A stretch of DNA of 64,000 bases from JAAYHG01 sp012735455. GTDB lineage: Bacteria > Bacillota > DTU030 > DUMP01. Under the pieces are notes generated by a model. It made no database searches. It saw only the letters and a list, made by a program, of their open reading frames with translations, and was not told where the DNA came from. A program made the position numbers and the translations under genes. The first letter of the stretch is position 1; every line of letters starts with the position of its first letter. Shown here in pieces: positions 45,470-57,678 of the stretch. Location of the stretch: the NCBI GenBank assembly GCA_050951365.1, contig JBMNIX010000009.1:235468-299467 (forward strand). Direction: 5' to 3'.

Positions 45470-48400
45470 TCAGTCAAGCACAGCCTCCACAAACCTTTGT
45501 ACAATGGCTGCAACCTCGGCGCGGGTGGCTGTCTCCTGCGGGGCAAATAGTCCGCCGGTGCGCCCGGTAATGATGCCTGTAGTCTGGCAATAGAGGGCAG
45601 CCGTTGTCGCGTAATCCGAGATCCTGTCGGCATCGGCATAGCGAAGAACTGTATCCATGCCGTCCGGAACAACACCGAGGAAGTCCGCAAAGCGGAAGAG
45701 TATCGACGCCATCTGCTCACGGGTGATTGGGTCGTCAGGGCTGAACCTGCCGTCCCCGTAACCATAGACAATACCGTTATCCGCAGCCCAAGCTACGTAC
45801 TTGCCATAATACGCCTCATAGTCGCAGTCGGCAAAGATCCGAATCTCCGGTACTTCAATCTCACCGTAGCTGCGCTCGTAAAGTCTGCCTATTACGGTCG
45901 CGAACATAGCTCGGGTCATGCCTGTGTCAGGAGAGAAGGTACCGCTCCCTGTACCGACAAATATCTCTCGCTCGGTCACGAAGTCTATATAACCAGCTGC
46001 CCAGTGACCTTCGACATCTGCAAAGTTTTTCTTGTTCTGCGTCACTGAAACAGTCACGCCTTCGGGAGCTACATACTTACCGTTTGCCGCAAAGCCGATA
46101 AACACCTTGTTGCCATTCTGAGCAAGGTAATAGGGTACGCCGTCTGTTCCGTCGTAACTCTCGCCCCTTCTGACTACCAGAGCATACGGTGAAAACTCCG
46201 TCGTTTCGAATACGATGTACCAGACGCCGTCCTTCTGCTCCAGCCGTGAGTCCAGCATCGTCAGGGCGCCGCTTTCCGACTTGTGCACCACGGCGATGCG
46301 TTCCCGGACCTCCACCAGGCCTGTGGGTATCGGCAACCAGACGGTTACCGAGTAACCCGGCTCCGGTCTGGTTTTCTGGTTTGTGCCTTTGACGTACAGG
46401 GAAATGTCAAAAGGATAAACCTCGTCGCCGGCTGCAAAACCGAAAGATGTCTTGTCCTCTTGCGCCTCGGTGATTCTGACCTCGACCGAAGAAGCAAACG
46501 CTTTTTCCGTATCGGCGCTGACGATGATTTGCCCCTGGCTTCCGCTGAACAGGCTGCTTGAGATTTCCGCGACGGTGATGGTTTTCTGCACTTGCGGCTT
46601 ACTATCCGAACCCGAGTGGGAAACACGCGTCCACTTGGCGTAGAGCGTGATGTCTTCGGTTACTGTATCGTTGTCAAAGCCCCATTCGTTGATAAGTTCC
46701 GGTTCCTTGTACCAGCCGCCGAAGACATAGCCGCTCTTCGTTGGGCCGTCCGGCTTCTCTATGGTTGCATTGTAAGGCACTTCGGTGACAGGCGACACCG
46801 CGCTTCCACCGTTGCTTTCAAAAGACACCGTGTAATTGACTCTGTAGCCGGCTCCCTTTATTGCGTTGATGAAGTTGGTATTGGCAGGATGGGCAAAAGC
46901 CCTCTTCTCGGTGGTAACGTAGAGCCCGCAGTTGTCAAACGCAGAGATACCGATGGTTTGGTTCCCCTCATATTCGCTTCTGATGGTTTCCAAATAAGTA
47001 CAGTCATAGAACGCCAAATCTCGTATGCTCGATACGTTGGCAGGTATGGTAATTGTAGGCAACGCGCTGCAGCCGGCAAACGCCTGTGTGTCTATTACGG
47101 TTACCGTGTCAGGGATGTTGACGGAGGTCAGGGCTGTACAACCATCAAAAGTCTGCGCCGGAATGCTTCCGATTGTTGATCCGTCTGCGAATGTGACAGC
47201 GGTCAGCGATTGACAATCCCGGAACACGCCTTCTCCGAGATTCTGAACCGAGGCAGGAAGGATCATGGATTCCAGCCCACAGCCGTAAAAAGCCCCGTCG
47301 CCTATACTCTCGACCCCGTTAGGCATGGTGATGGAAGTAAGGGCACTGCAGCCGAAAAACGCTTCTCCTCCTATTGCGGTAACCGTCTCAGGGATATTAA
47401 CGGAGGTCAGGGCTGTACAGTCCATGAAAGTCTCCGCCGGAATGCTTTCGATTGTTGACTCGTCTGCGAATGTGACGGTAGTCAGTGAGGGACAATTCCG
47501 GAATACGCCTTCTCCGAGATCCTGAACCGAGGCAGGAAGGAATATGGATTCCAGCCCACAGCCGTAAAAAGCCCGGTCACCTATACTCTCGGCAGCCAGA
47601 AAACGCCGCTTCGCCGATTACAGTTACCGATTCAGGGATGTTAACGGAGGTCAGAGACAGGCAATCGGCAAATGCACGAGAACCGATGCTTGTCACGGAT
47701 TCGGGAATTGTCACCGATTCGATCGCATAGCACTCAGAGAACATATATCTGCCAACACTTTCCACGCCCGATTCGATGATCACTGTTGTGATGTACTCAC
47801 GATCATCATATAACGGACTCGTCGTTTCCTCGAAGTCGCCCATCGGCCCGCTGCCTGTAACCACAAGCCGCCCGTCATGATAGAGGGTGCCGGTTACAGA
47901 GTCAGACCCTCCCGGCCCTAAGTTGTAGATGGTGAAAGCTTCCCACTTGGCGTAGAGCGTTAGATTCGACGTCACCCTATCCTTTTCAAAGTCCCATTTG
48001 TCGGTGAGTTCCTCGTCCTTGTACCAGCCGCCGAAGGTGTACCTTGGGCAGGTAGGAGGTGAAGGCTCTGGTATCAAGTCATCGTAGCTCAGGTCTGTGA
48101 GGTCGGCGACGTCGCTGCCGCCGTTCTCCTCAAAGTGTACAGTGATTTTCTCACCGGGTGGCAGGACAAGCTCCTGCTCAAGGCTCCTGAAGTTGCTTGC
48201 CGTCGCCTTCACGCGGATGTAATAAGTCCCGGCCGCGAGATTGGTCAGCTCTGTTCCGGTGATATCTCGCCAGTTTCCTTCAGCACCAGCTTTGTACTCC
48301 ATGTCCGCGTTCACGCCCGTTATCGTGCCGTTTTTCTGACCGTAGTAGGTTTCGCCCGTCCCCGTCGCGGCGGGAGTAGCCGGCCTTGGAGAGATGTTGA

Positions 48401-51400
48401 GCGTCTGCACTTCGCCAGCGTCGTAATTCGGCTTGGCCTTCAGCCGGAAGTATACGTCCCTGCCAAACCAACCGGGGGCGATGGCCATGTTTTTATTGCA
48501 GTCTGCCCAGTACATTCCGTCTGTACTGTATTGCATAGCGTCGGTGGTGCTCACTGTTTCCGCGATATAGTCAATCTCCACATCCGTAGCCGACTGGGGA
48601 GCGTTGGTAATGGTCCTCGTTGTGGAAAGATCAACCGGCGTGTAGGTGTAGTTGCTGCTCTCTGCGGTCCCGTATTTAATGACGATGTTGGTGACATAGA
48701 CCATCTTGCCGGTTCCCGCATCGGCGTCGGCATAGCTCCATGTGCCGCTGGCCGTCGCCGTCTCGCCGTCTTTCAAACCGTGCACGACAAGCCAGTCGTC
48801 CTGTTCGCCCTCCACCTCCGTGTCTCCGTCGTACACCTTCGCGATGACAATTTCGGGATTGACGGAGACGGTGAGCTTTGCGGGTTCTATGACAAAGTAG
48901 CCAGGAAGAATTCCTGAATCGTAAGACGCATAAGTCTCATCCTCGGCGCGGGTGATGTACACGTCATACGACCCCACCTTTTCCGGCGGCGTCGCTGTCC
49001 AGGTGTTGTTCACGCAGTACTGAACGTCAAACCCCGTGAGGTCAAGGTAGCTTACGGTGTACGCCGCGCCGGCTGTGCCGTAGGAAAAGGTCACGGGCGA
49101 CGGCGAGTAAGCAATCGCTGTTTTTGTCGTCCACTTGGCGTAAAGCGTTATGTCCGAGGTTACAGTATCCCTCAGGAAATCCCATTTGTTGATGAGCCCT
49201 TCTTCCTTGTACCAGCCGTCAAAGACAAAGCCGTACTTGGTCGGGTCGCTCGGTTTATTGATGGTCGAGTTGTAAGGTACTTCGTCGATGGGGAAAACCG
49301 CACTCCCGCCGTTGCTCACAAAAGATACGGTATAGTTTATTCTATATCCCGCGTCTCTTGCCGCCTGGATGAAGCTGGCATTGGCCTTCGGGGCAAAAGC
49401 CCTCTTCTCGGTGGTAGCGTAGCGACCGCAGTCGTAAAACGCGCCTGTCCCGATGGTTTGGACCCCGTCATATTCGTTTATGATGGTTGCCAGAGCAGTA
49501 CAATTCCTGAAGGCCTCTTCACCTATAATCTCGACTCGGGCGGGAATGGTTATGGAAGGCAATGCGATGCAGTTGTGAAATGCGAACTTTCCTATTTCTG
49601 TTACCGTCTCGGGGATATTGACGGAGGTCAGAAACCAGCAGTCCCAAAAAGTGTACGGCGGAAGGGTTGTGATTGTTGACTCGCCTGCGAATATGACGGT
49701 GGTCAGTGACGTACAGCCTTCAAAAGCACTCGCCCCTATACTGTTAACTCCTTCAGGTATGGTAATGGAAGTAAGAGACACGCATCCCCAAAACGCGTAA
49801 GCACCAAGCTCTGCGACCGAGGCAGGAATGGTTATGGATTCCAGCACAGTACAGGTATCAAAAGCGCTCTCCCCTATACTCATGACTCCGTCAGGTATGG
49901 TGATGGAAGCAAAATTGGTGCATTCATAGAATACATTGGCGCCAACGGTCTCCACGCCGGATTCGATGATCACTGTTTTGATGTCCGCACAGTCATCATG
50001 TAACGGACTTGATGGGCTTGGGAAACCACGATAGTCGCCCATCGGACCGCTGCCTTGAATCACAAGCAGGCCGTTATCATAGAGGGTGCCGGTTACGTCG
50101 GTTTCTTTTCCTGCCGGACCCAGGTTGTAGGTTTTAACGGCTTTCCACCACTTTGCGTAAAGCGTTATATCATCCGTTACCTTGTTCTCTGCAAAGTCCC
50201 ATTTGTTGACAAGCTCTGCTTCCGTGTACCAGCCGTCAAAGATGGCGTCCGGCTCTTCTTCCGGGTCCGGAGCTTCGATTGTCGAATTGTAGGGTACTTC
50301 CTCATAGCTTTCTACCTCGACGCCGTCGATTACAAAAGAGACGGTATAGTTTACTCTGTATCCCGCGGCTCTTGCCGCCTGGATGAAGCTAGTATTGGCT
50401 GTCGAGGCAAAAGCCCTCTTTTCGGTGCCGGCGTAGAGGCCGCAGTCGTAAAACGCGTATGTTCCGATTGTTTGGATCCCGTCATATTCGTTTATGATGG
50501 TTGCCAGAGCGTAACAGTCAAGAAAAGCTCCATATCCTATGCTCGCTACATTGGCAGGGATGGTAATTGAAGGCAGTGCGCTGCAAGCGCAAAATGCATA
50601 TTCTCCTATTTCGGTTACCGTCTCGGGGACATTAACGGAGACCAGGGACGTGCATTCGCTAAAAGCGTCCCCCGGAATCCTGGTGATTGTTGACCCCTCT
50701 GCAAATGTGACGGTTTCCAGTGATCTACATTCGGAAAACACATGTTCACCAAGCTCCGTGACAGAGACGGGAATAGTCATGGATGTCAGCGAAGTACAGC
50801 TCCTAAGAGCATTCTCCCCTATACTCTCGACTCCATCCGGTATGGTAATCGAGGGCAATGCGCTGCATTTGTAAAATGCCCAAGCTCCTATTTCAGTTGC
50901 CGTCTCGGGGATATTAACGGAGACCAGGGACGTGCAGCCGTTAAAAACGCCCTCAGGAAGCCTAGTAATCATTGACCCCTCTGCAAATATGACGGTTTCC
51001 AGTGATGTACATCCAGCAAACACATAGCTACCAAGCTCTTTGACCTGGGCGGGAATGGTTATGGATCTCAGGCCGGAATTGGAAAACGCGTACCCTTCGA
51101 TGCTTGTCACCGAGTCCGGAATTGCAATTGCCTGCAAAGCAGCGCAGTTGTCAAAAGCATGCACTTTAATACTTGTGAGCGCTGAGGGGCTCTCAAAGGT
51201 GACGGAGCTCAGTTCGCTGCAACCATAAAATACATTGGAGCCGACGGTCTCCACGCCGGATTTTATAGTCAGGTCTTTTATTTTGGCACGGTCACTATAT
51301 AACGGACTTGATGGACTTAGGTAACCACTATAGTCGCCCATCGGGCCGCTGCCTTCGATCACAAGCCGCCCGTCCTGATAGAGGGTGCCGGTTACGGAGT

Positions 51401-53386
51401 CAGACCCTTCCGGACCCAAGTTGTAAATGGTAGCCTCTTCCCACTTGGCGTAAAGCGTGATGTCATCCGTTACCGTATCGGTGTCAAAGTCCCATTTATC
51501 GGTAAGTTCCTTGTCCCTGTACCAGCCGAGAAAGATATGGCTGTACTTGGTCGGGGGGCAGGTTCCTGAATGGTCGTACCGGGAGGCACTCTGCGGAAGG
51601 GCGAAACAGGGCTTCCATCGTTGCTGTCAAAAGATACGGTGTAGTTTACTGTATATCCTGCGTCTTCTATTGCGTCCATGAAGTTGGTGTTAGCAAGATC
51701 CGCGAAAGCTCTTCTGCCTTCTGCTCCGGATCCGCAATTTAGAAATGCCTCTCCCTCGATGGCTTGGTTCCCGGCATAGTTGTTATGAATAGTTGCAAGA
51801 GAAGTACAGTCTTTAAAGGCTCGATATCTGATCCTGGAGACACGGGCAGGAATGGTAATCGAGGTCAATGCGCTGCAGCCTTCAAATGCGAAGGCTCCTA
51901 TCTCAGTTACCATCTCCGGGAGTGAAATGGATTCTAAAGGGGTACAACCGTAAAATGCGTATGAGTCTATTAAAGTAACCGATTCAGGAATATTTACGGA
52001 GGTTAAGGACGTACATTCACGAAAAGCCTGGTTAGCGATTGTGTTGATTGTTGACCCGTCTGCAAACGTGACGGTGGTCAGTGACTTACAGTTCTGGAAG
52101 GCACTTCCCCCAATGGTTTCGACCGAAGAGGGAATGGTTATGGACGTCAGTCCGGAACCGAAAAACGCACTGCCGCCGATGCTTGTCACCGAGTCCGGAA
52201 TTGCTATCTGCTTTAAGGCGGTACAGTCGAAAAAAGCCATTCCTTCAATACTTGTGAGTATCGAGGGGCTTTCAAAGGTGACGGAACTCAGTTTGTCGCA
52301 CCACTGGAAAGCACCATTCTTTATGGTTGTTACCGTGCTTGCGATTGTGACGGATTCGACCTTATCGCAGTTATAGAATGCATTTTCGCCAACGGTTTCC
52401 ACTCCGGGAGCAATAATGAGGGACTTTATCAGGTCGCGTATTCCGTATACCGGACTCCCTTCGGCTGTATAGTCGTACATTGGTCCGCTGCCCCTAACCA
52501 CAAGGCTCCCGTCTACATAGAAAGCGCCGGTTACGGCTGGCCCTAGAACGTAGTCAGCGCCAGACTTCCATCCGGTGTAAAGCCAAATGTCATCCGTTAC
52601 TGTATCGGTGTCAAAGTTCCACTTGTTGATAAGCTCCCGCTCTTTGTACCAGCCGTCAAAGGAGTAACCGTCACGTACGGGATCCTCCGGCGGTATTATG
52701 GTCGCATTATAGAACACATTTTCTATGGCTGGAACCGCGCTTCCACCGTTGCTGTCAAAATACACGGTATAATTGACTTTATAGCCCAGGGGTTTTACCA
52801 GGTTAATAAAGATCGTGTTAGCAGTCTTGGCAAAAGCTCTCCTTTGACCGGGAGGTACAGCGGAACCGCAATTTACAAACCCATGATCTGCATTATCACC
52901 ATCATAACCCTGGATGCCTTGATACCCGTCGTAGTGGTTAATAATCGTCGCCAGAGAAGTACAATCCCTAAAGGCTTCCCTCCCGATATAGCCGACCTTG
53001 GCAGGTATCGTAATCGAAGACAACTTGCTGCAACCATAGAAGGCTTCCGCCCATATATGCGTGGCTCCGTCAGGAATGGTAATCGAAGCTAGTTCGCTGC
53101 AACCGTAAAACGCCCGATTTCCTATCTCAGTTACCGATTCGGGAATATTGACGGATTTCAGGGACGTACATTCGTTAAAGAGATTGCCCGGAATGGTTGT
53201 GAGCGTTGATGGACTCAAAAACTCGACGGTGGCCAGTGAACTGCAAGTACTGAATACACTTGTCCCAAGGCTCGTGACCGAGGATGGAATGGCTATGGAG
53301 GTCAGCCCGGAGCCTAGAAACGCCCCGCTTCCGATGCTCTCGAGCGTTGGGGAACCAGCAAATGTTACGGAGCTTAATGATGACAT
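45470..53386 (-). pseudogene. Giant BspA-like leucine-rich-repeat / SLH surface protein, N-terminally truncated and broken
   Basis: About 2,640 codons in three frame blocks (53386-51470, 51419-47577, 47560-45470). The protein is built of LRR_5 units (for example LTSVNIPESVTEIGNRAFYGCSEL) in sets, each set followed by a Listeria-Bacteroides/Flg_new module (VSFESNGGSAVSPVTEVPYN, YVFGGWYKEPELINEWGFD, ITLYAKW). MBG/YDG-type domains lie at about 49.1-48.6 kb. Three SLH motifs close the protein (FADVEGHWAAGYIDFVTERE, GTFSPDTGMTRAMFATVIGR, ITREQMASILFRFADFLG). Breaks: a missing base in the G-run 51553-51558, and a frame change with loss of about 12 codons near 47577-47600. The N-terminus, including any signal peptide, is missing: LRR sequence begins abruptly at about 53386, where it meets the regulator gene on the other strand. 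Confidence 0.82.
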
Positions 53387-56043
53387 CTTTGCTTTCATTA
53401 ACGCCATGTGCGGGGCCATAAAACAGATTTATCCAGATTTCAACTTTTCCCTCACGGAGTACATCCCCTTTGCCGGCAAGGACAATTTCGTGTCAATGCT
53501 AGCGGGAGCGCTGATCTGCTGCATTGAAAACACTTCCGATCATTTTGTCGCAGTCATAGACGACCTTCATACCATCCAGAACGACGGGGTCAAAAAGCTT
53601 ATCGCCTACCTGATCACGTATCTCCCCAAGAACGCCAAGCTCTGCTTTGGAAGCAGGGAGGCCCCCTGGCAGCACTTGTTGTCGTTGAAGACCAGAGGGG
53701 ATGTTCTGGAACTGACGCAAAAAGATCTTGCCTTCACTAGAAAGGAAGCCGCCGATATCCTAGGTTTTGATGACCCTGATCTCTACGCTCTAACGAAAGG
53801 GTGGCCTCTGGCCATTCGATCCTTCAAAGTATTGCTGGAGAACGGCATATCCATTGGTGACATTACTTCATATGGTAAGGAAGACTTGTATTCTTACCTC
53901 TTCCGCGAATGTATAGCCAACCTGAATTCCGATATGGTGGATTTCCTGAAGAACTCTGCCTGCTTCGATGAGCTGGACACCCAAATGTTGGACAATGTCC
54001 TGAACAAAAAAACACAAGGCTAATACTTGAAAGCCTTGTCGCGAGAAATATTTTCACCATAAAAACAGGCGTGGGGTTTTACCGCTACCACGCCCTTTTC
54101 AAGAGCGGCCTGTGGAAATGGGAGATGAGGACAAAATCCATTCCCTGAAGCAAAAAGCCGCCCGCTATTATTTTGATCATAAGCAGTATTGAACAGCGGC
54201 TCGCTACGCCATGGAGGCGCATGACTACGAGCTGCTTGAAAAAATAATCCTCGTCTGCTACAAGAAGTACATGAAAACAGGCAATTACAACGAACTCCGG
54301 ATATGGTTCCAGGCGCTGGATGACGCCGCGGTGGAGCTGAATCCAAGGATTCTTGTGGCGAAGGGTGCTTTTCTATCCGTCCTTGGCAACTTTGTGCAGG
54401 CGCGGAAATGCCTTGAGGCAGCGCTCCCTTTAATGAACAGCGATGATAAAGAACTCTATTTTGAGGCCATGATTCATAAGGCAAGGGTTCTCCGCAAATT
54501 CGTTTCATTTGACGAATCAAACAGGCTGCTCGATGAGCTGATCAGCAAACTTGACGACCAGACCAGTGAACTGGCCTATGCTGTGATCATCGAAAAGCTG
54601 TACAACATGTGCTGGAATTCACAGGTGAAAGAAGCCAGGGCTCTGGCACACAAAATGATAGAGATGTGCGCTAGAACCGGCAGCATTAAGGTAAAGGGTT
54701 GGTTCGAGAGGTATCTTTGCACCATAGAATTCTTTGCGGGCAACATGAAAGACTCCGTCTACTATTACGAAAAATCACTTCAACTGCCCGAAGATGAACT
54801 AAAGTATTTGGGCATGCACAGTACCGGCATCTACGTGGCCAAGGCTTATCAGATGCTGGGAGACAGGAACCGCTCGTTGGCCATATTGTCCGAGGAGCTG
54901 CAGAGGCTCAGGAATACAGGCAACTATGAAGAAATGTGGGCAGGATACCTTCTGGCAGCCGAAATCCACTATCAAAACAGCTTTATAGATAAAATGAACG
55001 GCCAACCCGCATCCTTCGAAACCTGCATCAAGTATTTTACGCTGGCCGCTGAATACGCGCCTCTTTACCGCAAGACTGATTTTCAGATGCAGTGGGCAAA
55101 AATGCAGCGTCTTACCTACAGTCTCATTTTCACTGATGGGCAAAAGGAAGATATTGTGCGAGAGATCTTTGACAATCTTGAAAGAGCGGGAGTCTATCTA
55201 AAAAGCCTTGTCTTGGCCCGGCTAATGGGGTATTTTTGCTCCGTATCCGACTATCAGAGTGCACTTAAGTGCGCAAAACTGTGCATAGAGATCGGCGAAA
55301 GCTCCGGTATGCTCCTTCATGCCTCGCTGGCATACGGAGTGCTTGCAAGAGCAGCAATAGCAACAAAGGATTATGAAAACGCGATGAGCCTTGTGGGACA
55401 TTATCTCAGGCTTTGTTCCGACTATGGGATTCTGGAATACTTCAGGCTGCGGAAAGCTTATGATCCGGTACTTGAATTTGCCTATTACCACGGAATAGAG
55501 CCTAAAATTACCGAACAGCTGATGGAATTTGCCGGATACAGACCAAAGAAAATATACATTGAGACCTTGGGGGCCTTTACTGTCTATCAAGGCAGAGACA
55601 GGAACCACGTTCTGAAATTCAGAACGAAGAAGGAGCGAGAGCTCTTGGCCTTCTTGCTAGACGCAGGTGACCAGGGAGCCACGAAGGAACAATTATATAA
55701 CGCTATTTGGCGGGAGTCGGATTCGAACAATATTAGAAACCTGATTGCGGTAAATCTGAGGCATCTCAAGAATGACCTTGAATGTGCCGGCATAGGGGAA
55801 GCGCTAATCTGCCGGGAAAACCGCTATTATTTCTGCCGGGACGAAATTGCCTGCGATAGCGACATTTATGAAAGAGCGTATGAAGAATTTAGACTTCACA
55901 ACACCAAAGAGCGGGCGAGGCAACTCTTATCCCTATACAAAGGAGAATACCTATCAGATTTCGAAGCACTCTGGGCGACAGCGAAAAGAATCAGATATCG
56001 TGACATATATGAGGAAGCTGCAGACTATCTCGGCAAACACTGA
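53372..56043 (+). pseudogene. MalT/LuxR-like ATPase regulator with C-terminal winged-helix/BTAD domain, truncated and broken
   Basis: A large transcriptional activator. The readable part starts abruptly with NDDIFAFINAMCGAIKQIYP, and the Walker B-like FVAVIDDLHTI follows; the N-terminal Walker A region is missing. After WHD-like segments (LTKGWPLAIRSFKVLLENG) the frame is broken by a missing A in the run 54006-54012, a missing G at 54113-54114 and an in-frame TGA at 54190-54192 (HKQY-stop-TAARYAMEAHDYE). From 54211 a clean 610-residue frame carries TPR-like helices and, from about 55550, an OmpR-type winged helix plus BTAD domain (YIETLGAFTVYQGRD, LRHLKNDLECAGIGEALI, YKGEYLSDFEALWA). It probably once controlled the neighbouring surface genes; that is inference from position. 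Confidence 0.78.
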
Positions 56044-56046
56044 CTA

Positions 56047-56125
56047 TCATTGATCACGTCTATACTCCAGAATGTCGCCCGCTTGGCCGTCTAAAGCTTT
56101 ACATATTGCTTCCAGATGGCACAGC
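56047..56125 (-). pseudogene. C-terminal remnant of an XRE-type (Cro/CI) repressor
   Basis: About 25 codons reading HLEAICKALDGQAGDILEY before a stop at 56047-56049. This is the standard end of small YozG-like HTH regulators. The helix-turn-helix part is missing. Confidence 0.5.
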
Positions 56126-56299
56126 ATGTTTCGGTTTGCGTCCTCTGTCACCGTGTACTAAGGCAGCCAATCCCTCTTGCTTCGTCCCGGCTTTCAACCT
56201 TTTTACTTAACGCTCACTCAAACCGAGAGCCTGGGCCACTTGCTTTACCGTCACCCTCCCTTGCATCAGCAGATCCATGACATACAACCGTTTGGCTTC
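56104..56299 (-). mobile_element. Transposase N-terminal remnant (ISNCY-like)
   Basis: The minus strand reads EAKRLYVMDLLMQGRVTVKQ, VAQALGLSER, then TAA at 56207-56209 in place of a Gln codon, then VKRLKAGTKQEGLAALVHGD and RGRKPKHA. This is the HTH start of an IS transposase. No start codon, catalytic domain or terminal repeats remain. Confidence 0.55.
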
Positions 56300-56388
56300 C
56301 AGCTCTGGTGGTAGACGGCAAGGTTGTATCTTATGGCAAAGTGTTGAAAACAGAAGAAGTTGTTAAAATATTGCAGAAGGTCAGGTGA
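56299..56388 (+). pseudogene. C-terminal remnant of a thioredoxin-like (redox-active disulfide) protein
   Basis: 29 codons reading PALVVDGKVVSYGKVLKTEE and VVKILQKVR before a stop. This is the end of the small thioredoxin-fold proteins that usually accompany ArsP-like permeases; here it stands just upstream of such permeases. The CxxC part is gone, cut where the transposase remnant begins. Confidence 0.55.
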
Positions 56389-56397
56389 TTGGATTGC

Positions 56398-56430
56398 CCG
56401 GAAAGCGATTCCCTGCTTTCCGGATTTTTC
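56398..56430 (+). terminator. Terminator after the thioredoxin remnant
   Basis: Perfect nine-pair stem CCGGAAAGC / GCTTTCCGG, eight-base loop, followed by ATTTTT. Confidence 0.85.
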
Positions 56431-56448
56431 AGGTAACGAGGTGCAGCT

Positions 56449-56924
56449 ATGTTTACTTATGTCTTATATGGTCTGGCAGGCGCTGGGCTTGCAATATCTT
56501 TTTACAAGGACCGCGGCAAGACAAAAGCGGCATTGAAAAAGGCCTGGAGAGCTTTTGAGAATATCCTTCCTCAATTTTTGTCCATATTGGTTGTGATAGG
56601 TCTGGCTTTGGCTATATTGAGCCCGCAAACAATTACGAATCTGCTCGGGACACGTTCTGGAATTTGGGGTGTGCTTGCAGCCGCAATTATCGGCTCAATT
56701 ACGCTAATACCGGGCTTTGTGGCCTTCCCTTTAGCTGCGGCGCTTTTGAAAAACGGGGCAGGATACATGCAGATCGCGGCATTCGTTTCCACGCTCATGA
56801 TGGTTGGAATTGTAACGCTGCCTATTGAGATAAAAACCTTTGGAAAGCGCGCCGCGGCTATCAGAATATAGCGGCTTTTGTGTTTTCCTTAGTCGCTGCG
56901 TTTGTGATTGGAGTGGTGCTGTGA
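56449..56924 (+). CDS. Permease N-terminal half, ArsP/DUF318-like (single-base frame break near the end)
   Basis: About 158 residues with four membrane helices: FTYVLYGLAGAGLAISFYKD, QFLSILVVIGLALAIL, WGVLAAAIIGSITLIPGFVA and MQIAAFVSTLMMVGIVTL. GAGGTG precedes ATG 56449. Near 56857 the frame changes; one more base joins KRAAA to YQNIAAFVFSLVAAFVIGVV, ending at a TGA that overlaps the next ATG (TGATG). As given it stops at 56871, losing only the last helix. The split two-gene form of this permease family is known in Clostridia. Arsenicals, thiols or metals are possible substrates, not shown. Confidence 0.75.
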
Positions 56925-57451
56925 TGAAAGCGTTTATAAAACGGTACAGGGTGTTTTTACTGCTGTTTCTTGCCAATATTGTAATTGGCATACTAATGCC
57001 GGATATTGGTTTGAGTTCTGCAAGCATTACTATTCGTAACCTTTTGGAGATGGTATCAATAATTCCTCCCATCTTTATTTTGCTGGGATTATTGGACGTG
57101 TGGGTTGACCGGGCTACCATGATGAAATATACCGGAAAGGGTTCTGGACTTAAAGGAATCCTCATAGCGTTTGTCCTTGGCTCAGCCGCTGCCGGGCCAT
57201 TATATGCCGCTTTCCCTATTGCAGGAATAATGCTGAAAAAGGGCAGCAGTTTGTTCAATGTATTTATTTTTATCGGAGCATGGTCAACGACAAAAATCCC
57301 CATGCTTACTTTTGAAGCCGCCAATTTGGGCTTTGCTTTCACATTGACCAGACTGGCGCTTAGCATTGCAGGCATCTTGATTATCGCGGCAGCTACGGAG
57401 AAAGCGCTTGGCAAAGAGCAGCAAAAACAAATATATGATCTTAATCAATAG
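56924..57451 (+). CDS. Permease C-terminal half, ArsP/DUF318-like
   Basis: 175 residues, at least four membrane helices (FLLLFLANIVIGILMPDIGL, SIIPPIFILLGLLDVWVD, GILIAFVLGSAAAGPLYAAF, ALSIAGILIIAAATEKAL). Start and stop of the two halves overlap, so they are coupled. GKGSGLKGILIA and the PLYAAFPIAGIMLKKG segment are the recognisable core. The following 57452-57678 stretch is AT-rich with no supported gene; a weak minus-strand frame is probably chance. Confidence 0.75.
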   Translation: MKAFIKRYRVFLLLFLANIVIGILMPDIGLSSASITIRNLLEMVSIIPPIFILLGLLDVWVDRATMMKYTGKGSGLKGILIAFVLGSAAAGPLYAAFPIAGIMLKKGSSLFNVFIFIGAWSTTKIPMLTFEAANLGFAFTLTRLALSIAGILIIAAATEKALGKEQQKQIYDLNQ

Positions 57452-57678
57452 CAGAGCTGAGGTATTGAGGAAAAAGAACAAAATGCCGGTATGAGGAATA
57501 AATATTCTTTCTGTGGATAAATTCTTTGTTAATTTTGTGTATTATTCCTTTTAGTTCTCTTAAATACTGAACTTTCAGTGTTCTTAATGTTGTGCATAAA
57601 CCTGTTGATAAATTGTGTTCAATGTAAATGCAGTTATTACATCCTAAGTCATGATGCCGAATCTGCTCCTTTATCGTT

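Noticed and set aside
45470..53386. Dense spaced repeats that could suggest a CRISPR array
   Set aside because: The repeats are imperfect, run as multiples of about 69 bases, and encode LRR units in an open frame. There are no identical short repeats with unique spacers and no cas genes.
54190..54192. In-frame TGA in the regulator gene as a second selenocysteine codon
   Set aside because: It does not align with a cysteine or a redox motif, has no SECIS-like hairpin, and the gene has two other lesions and a missing N-terminus.
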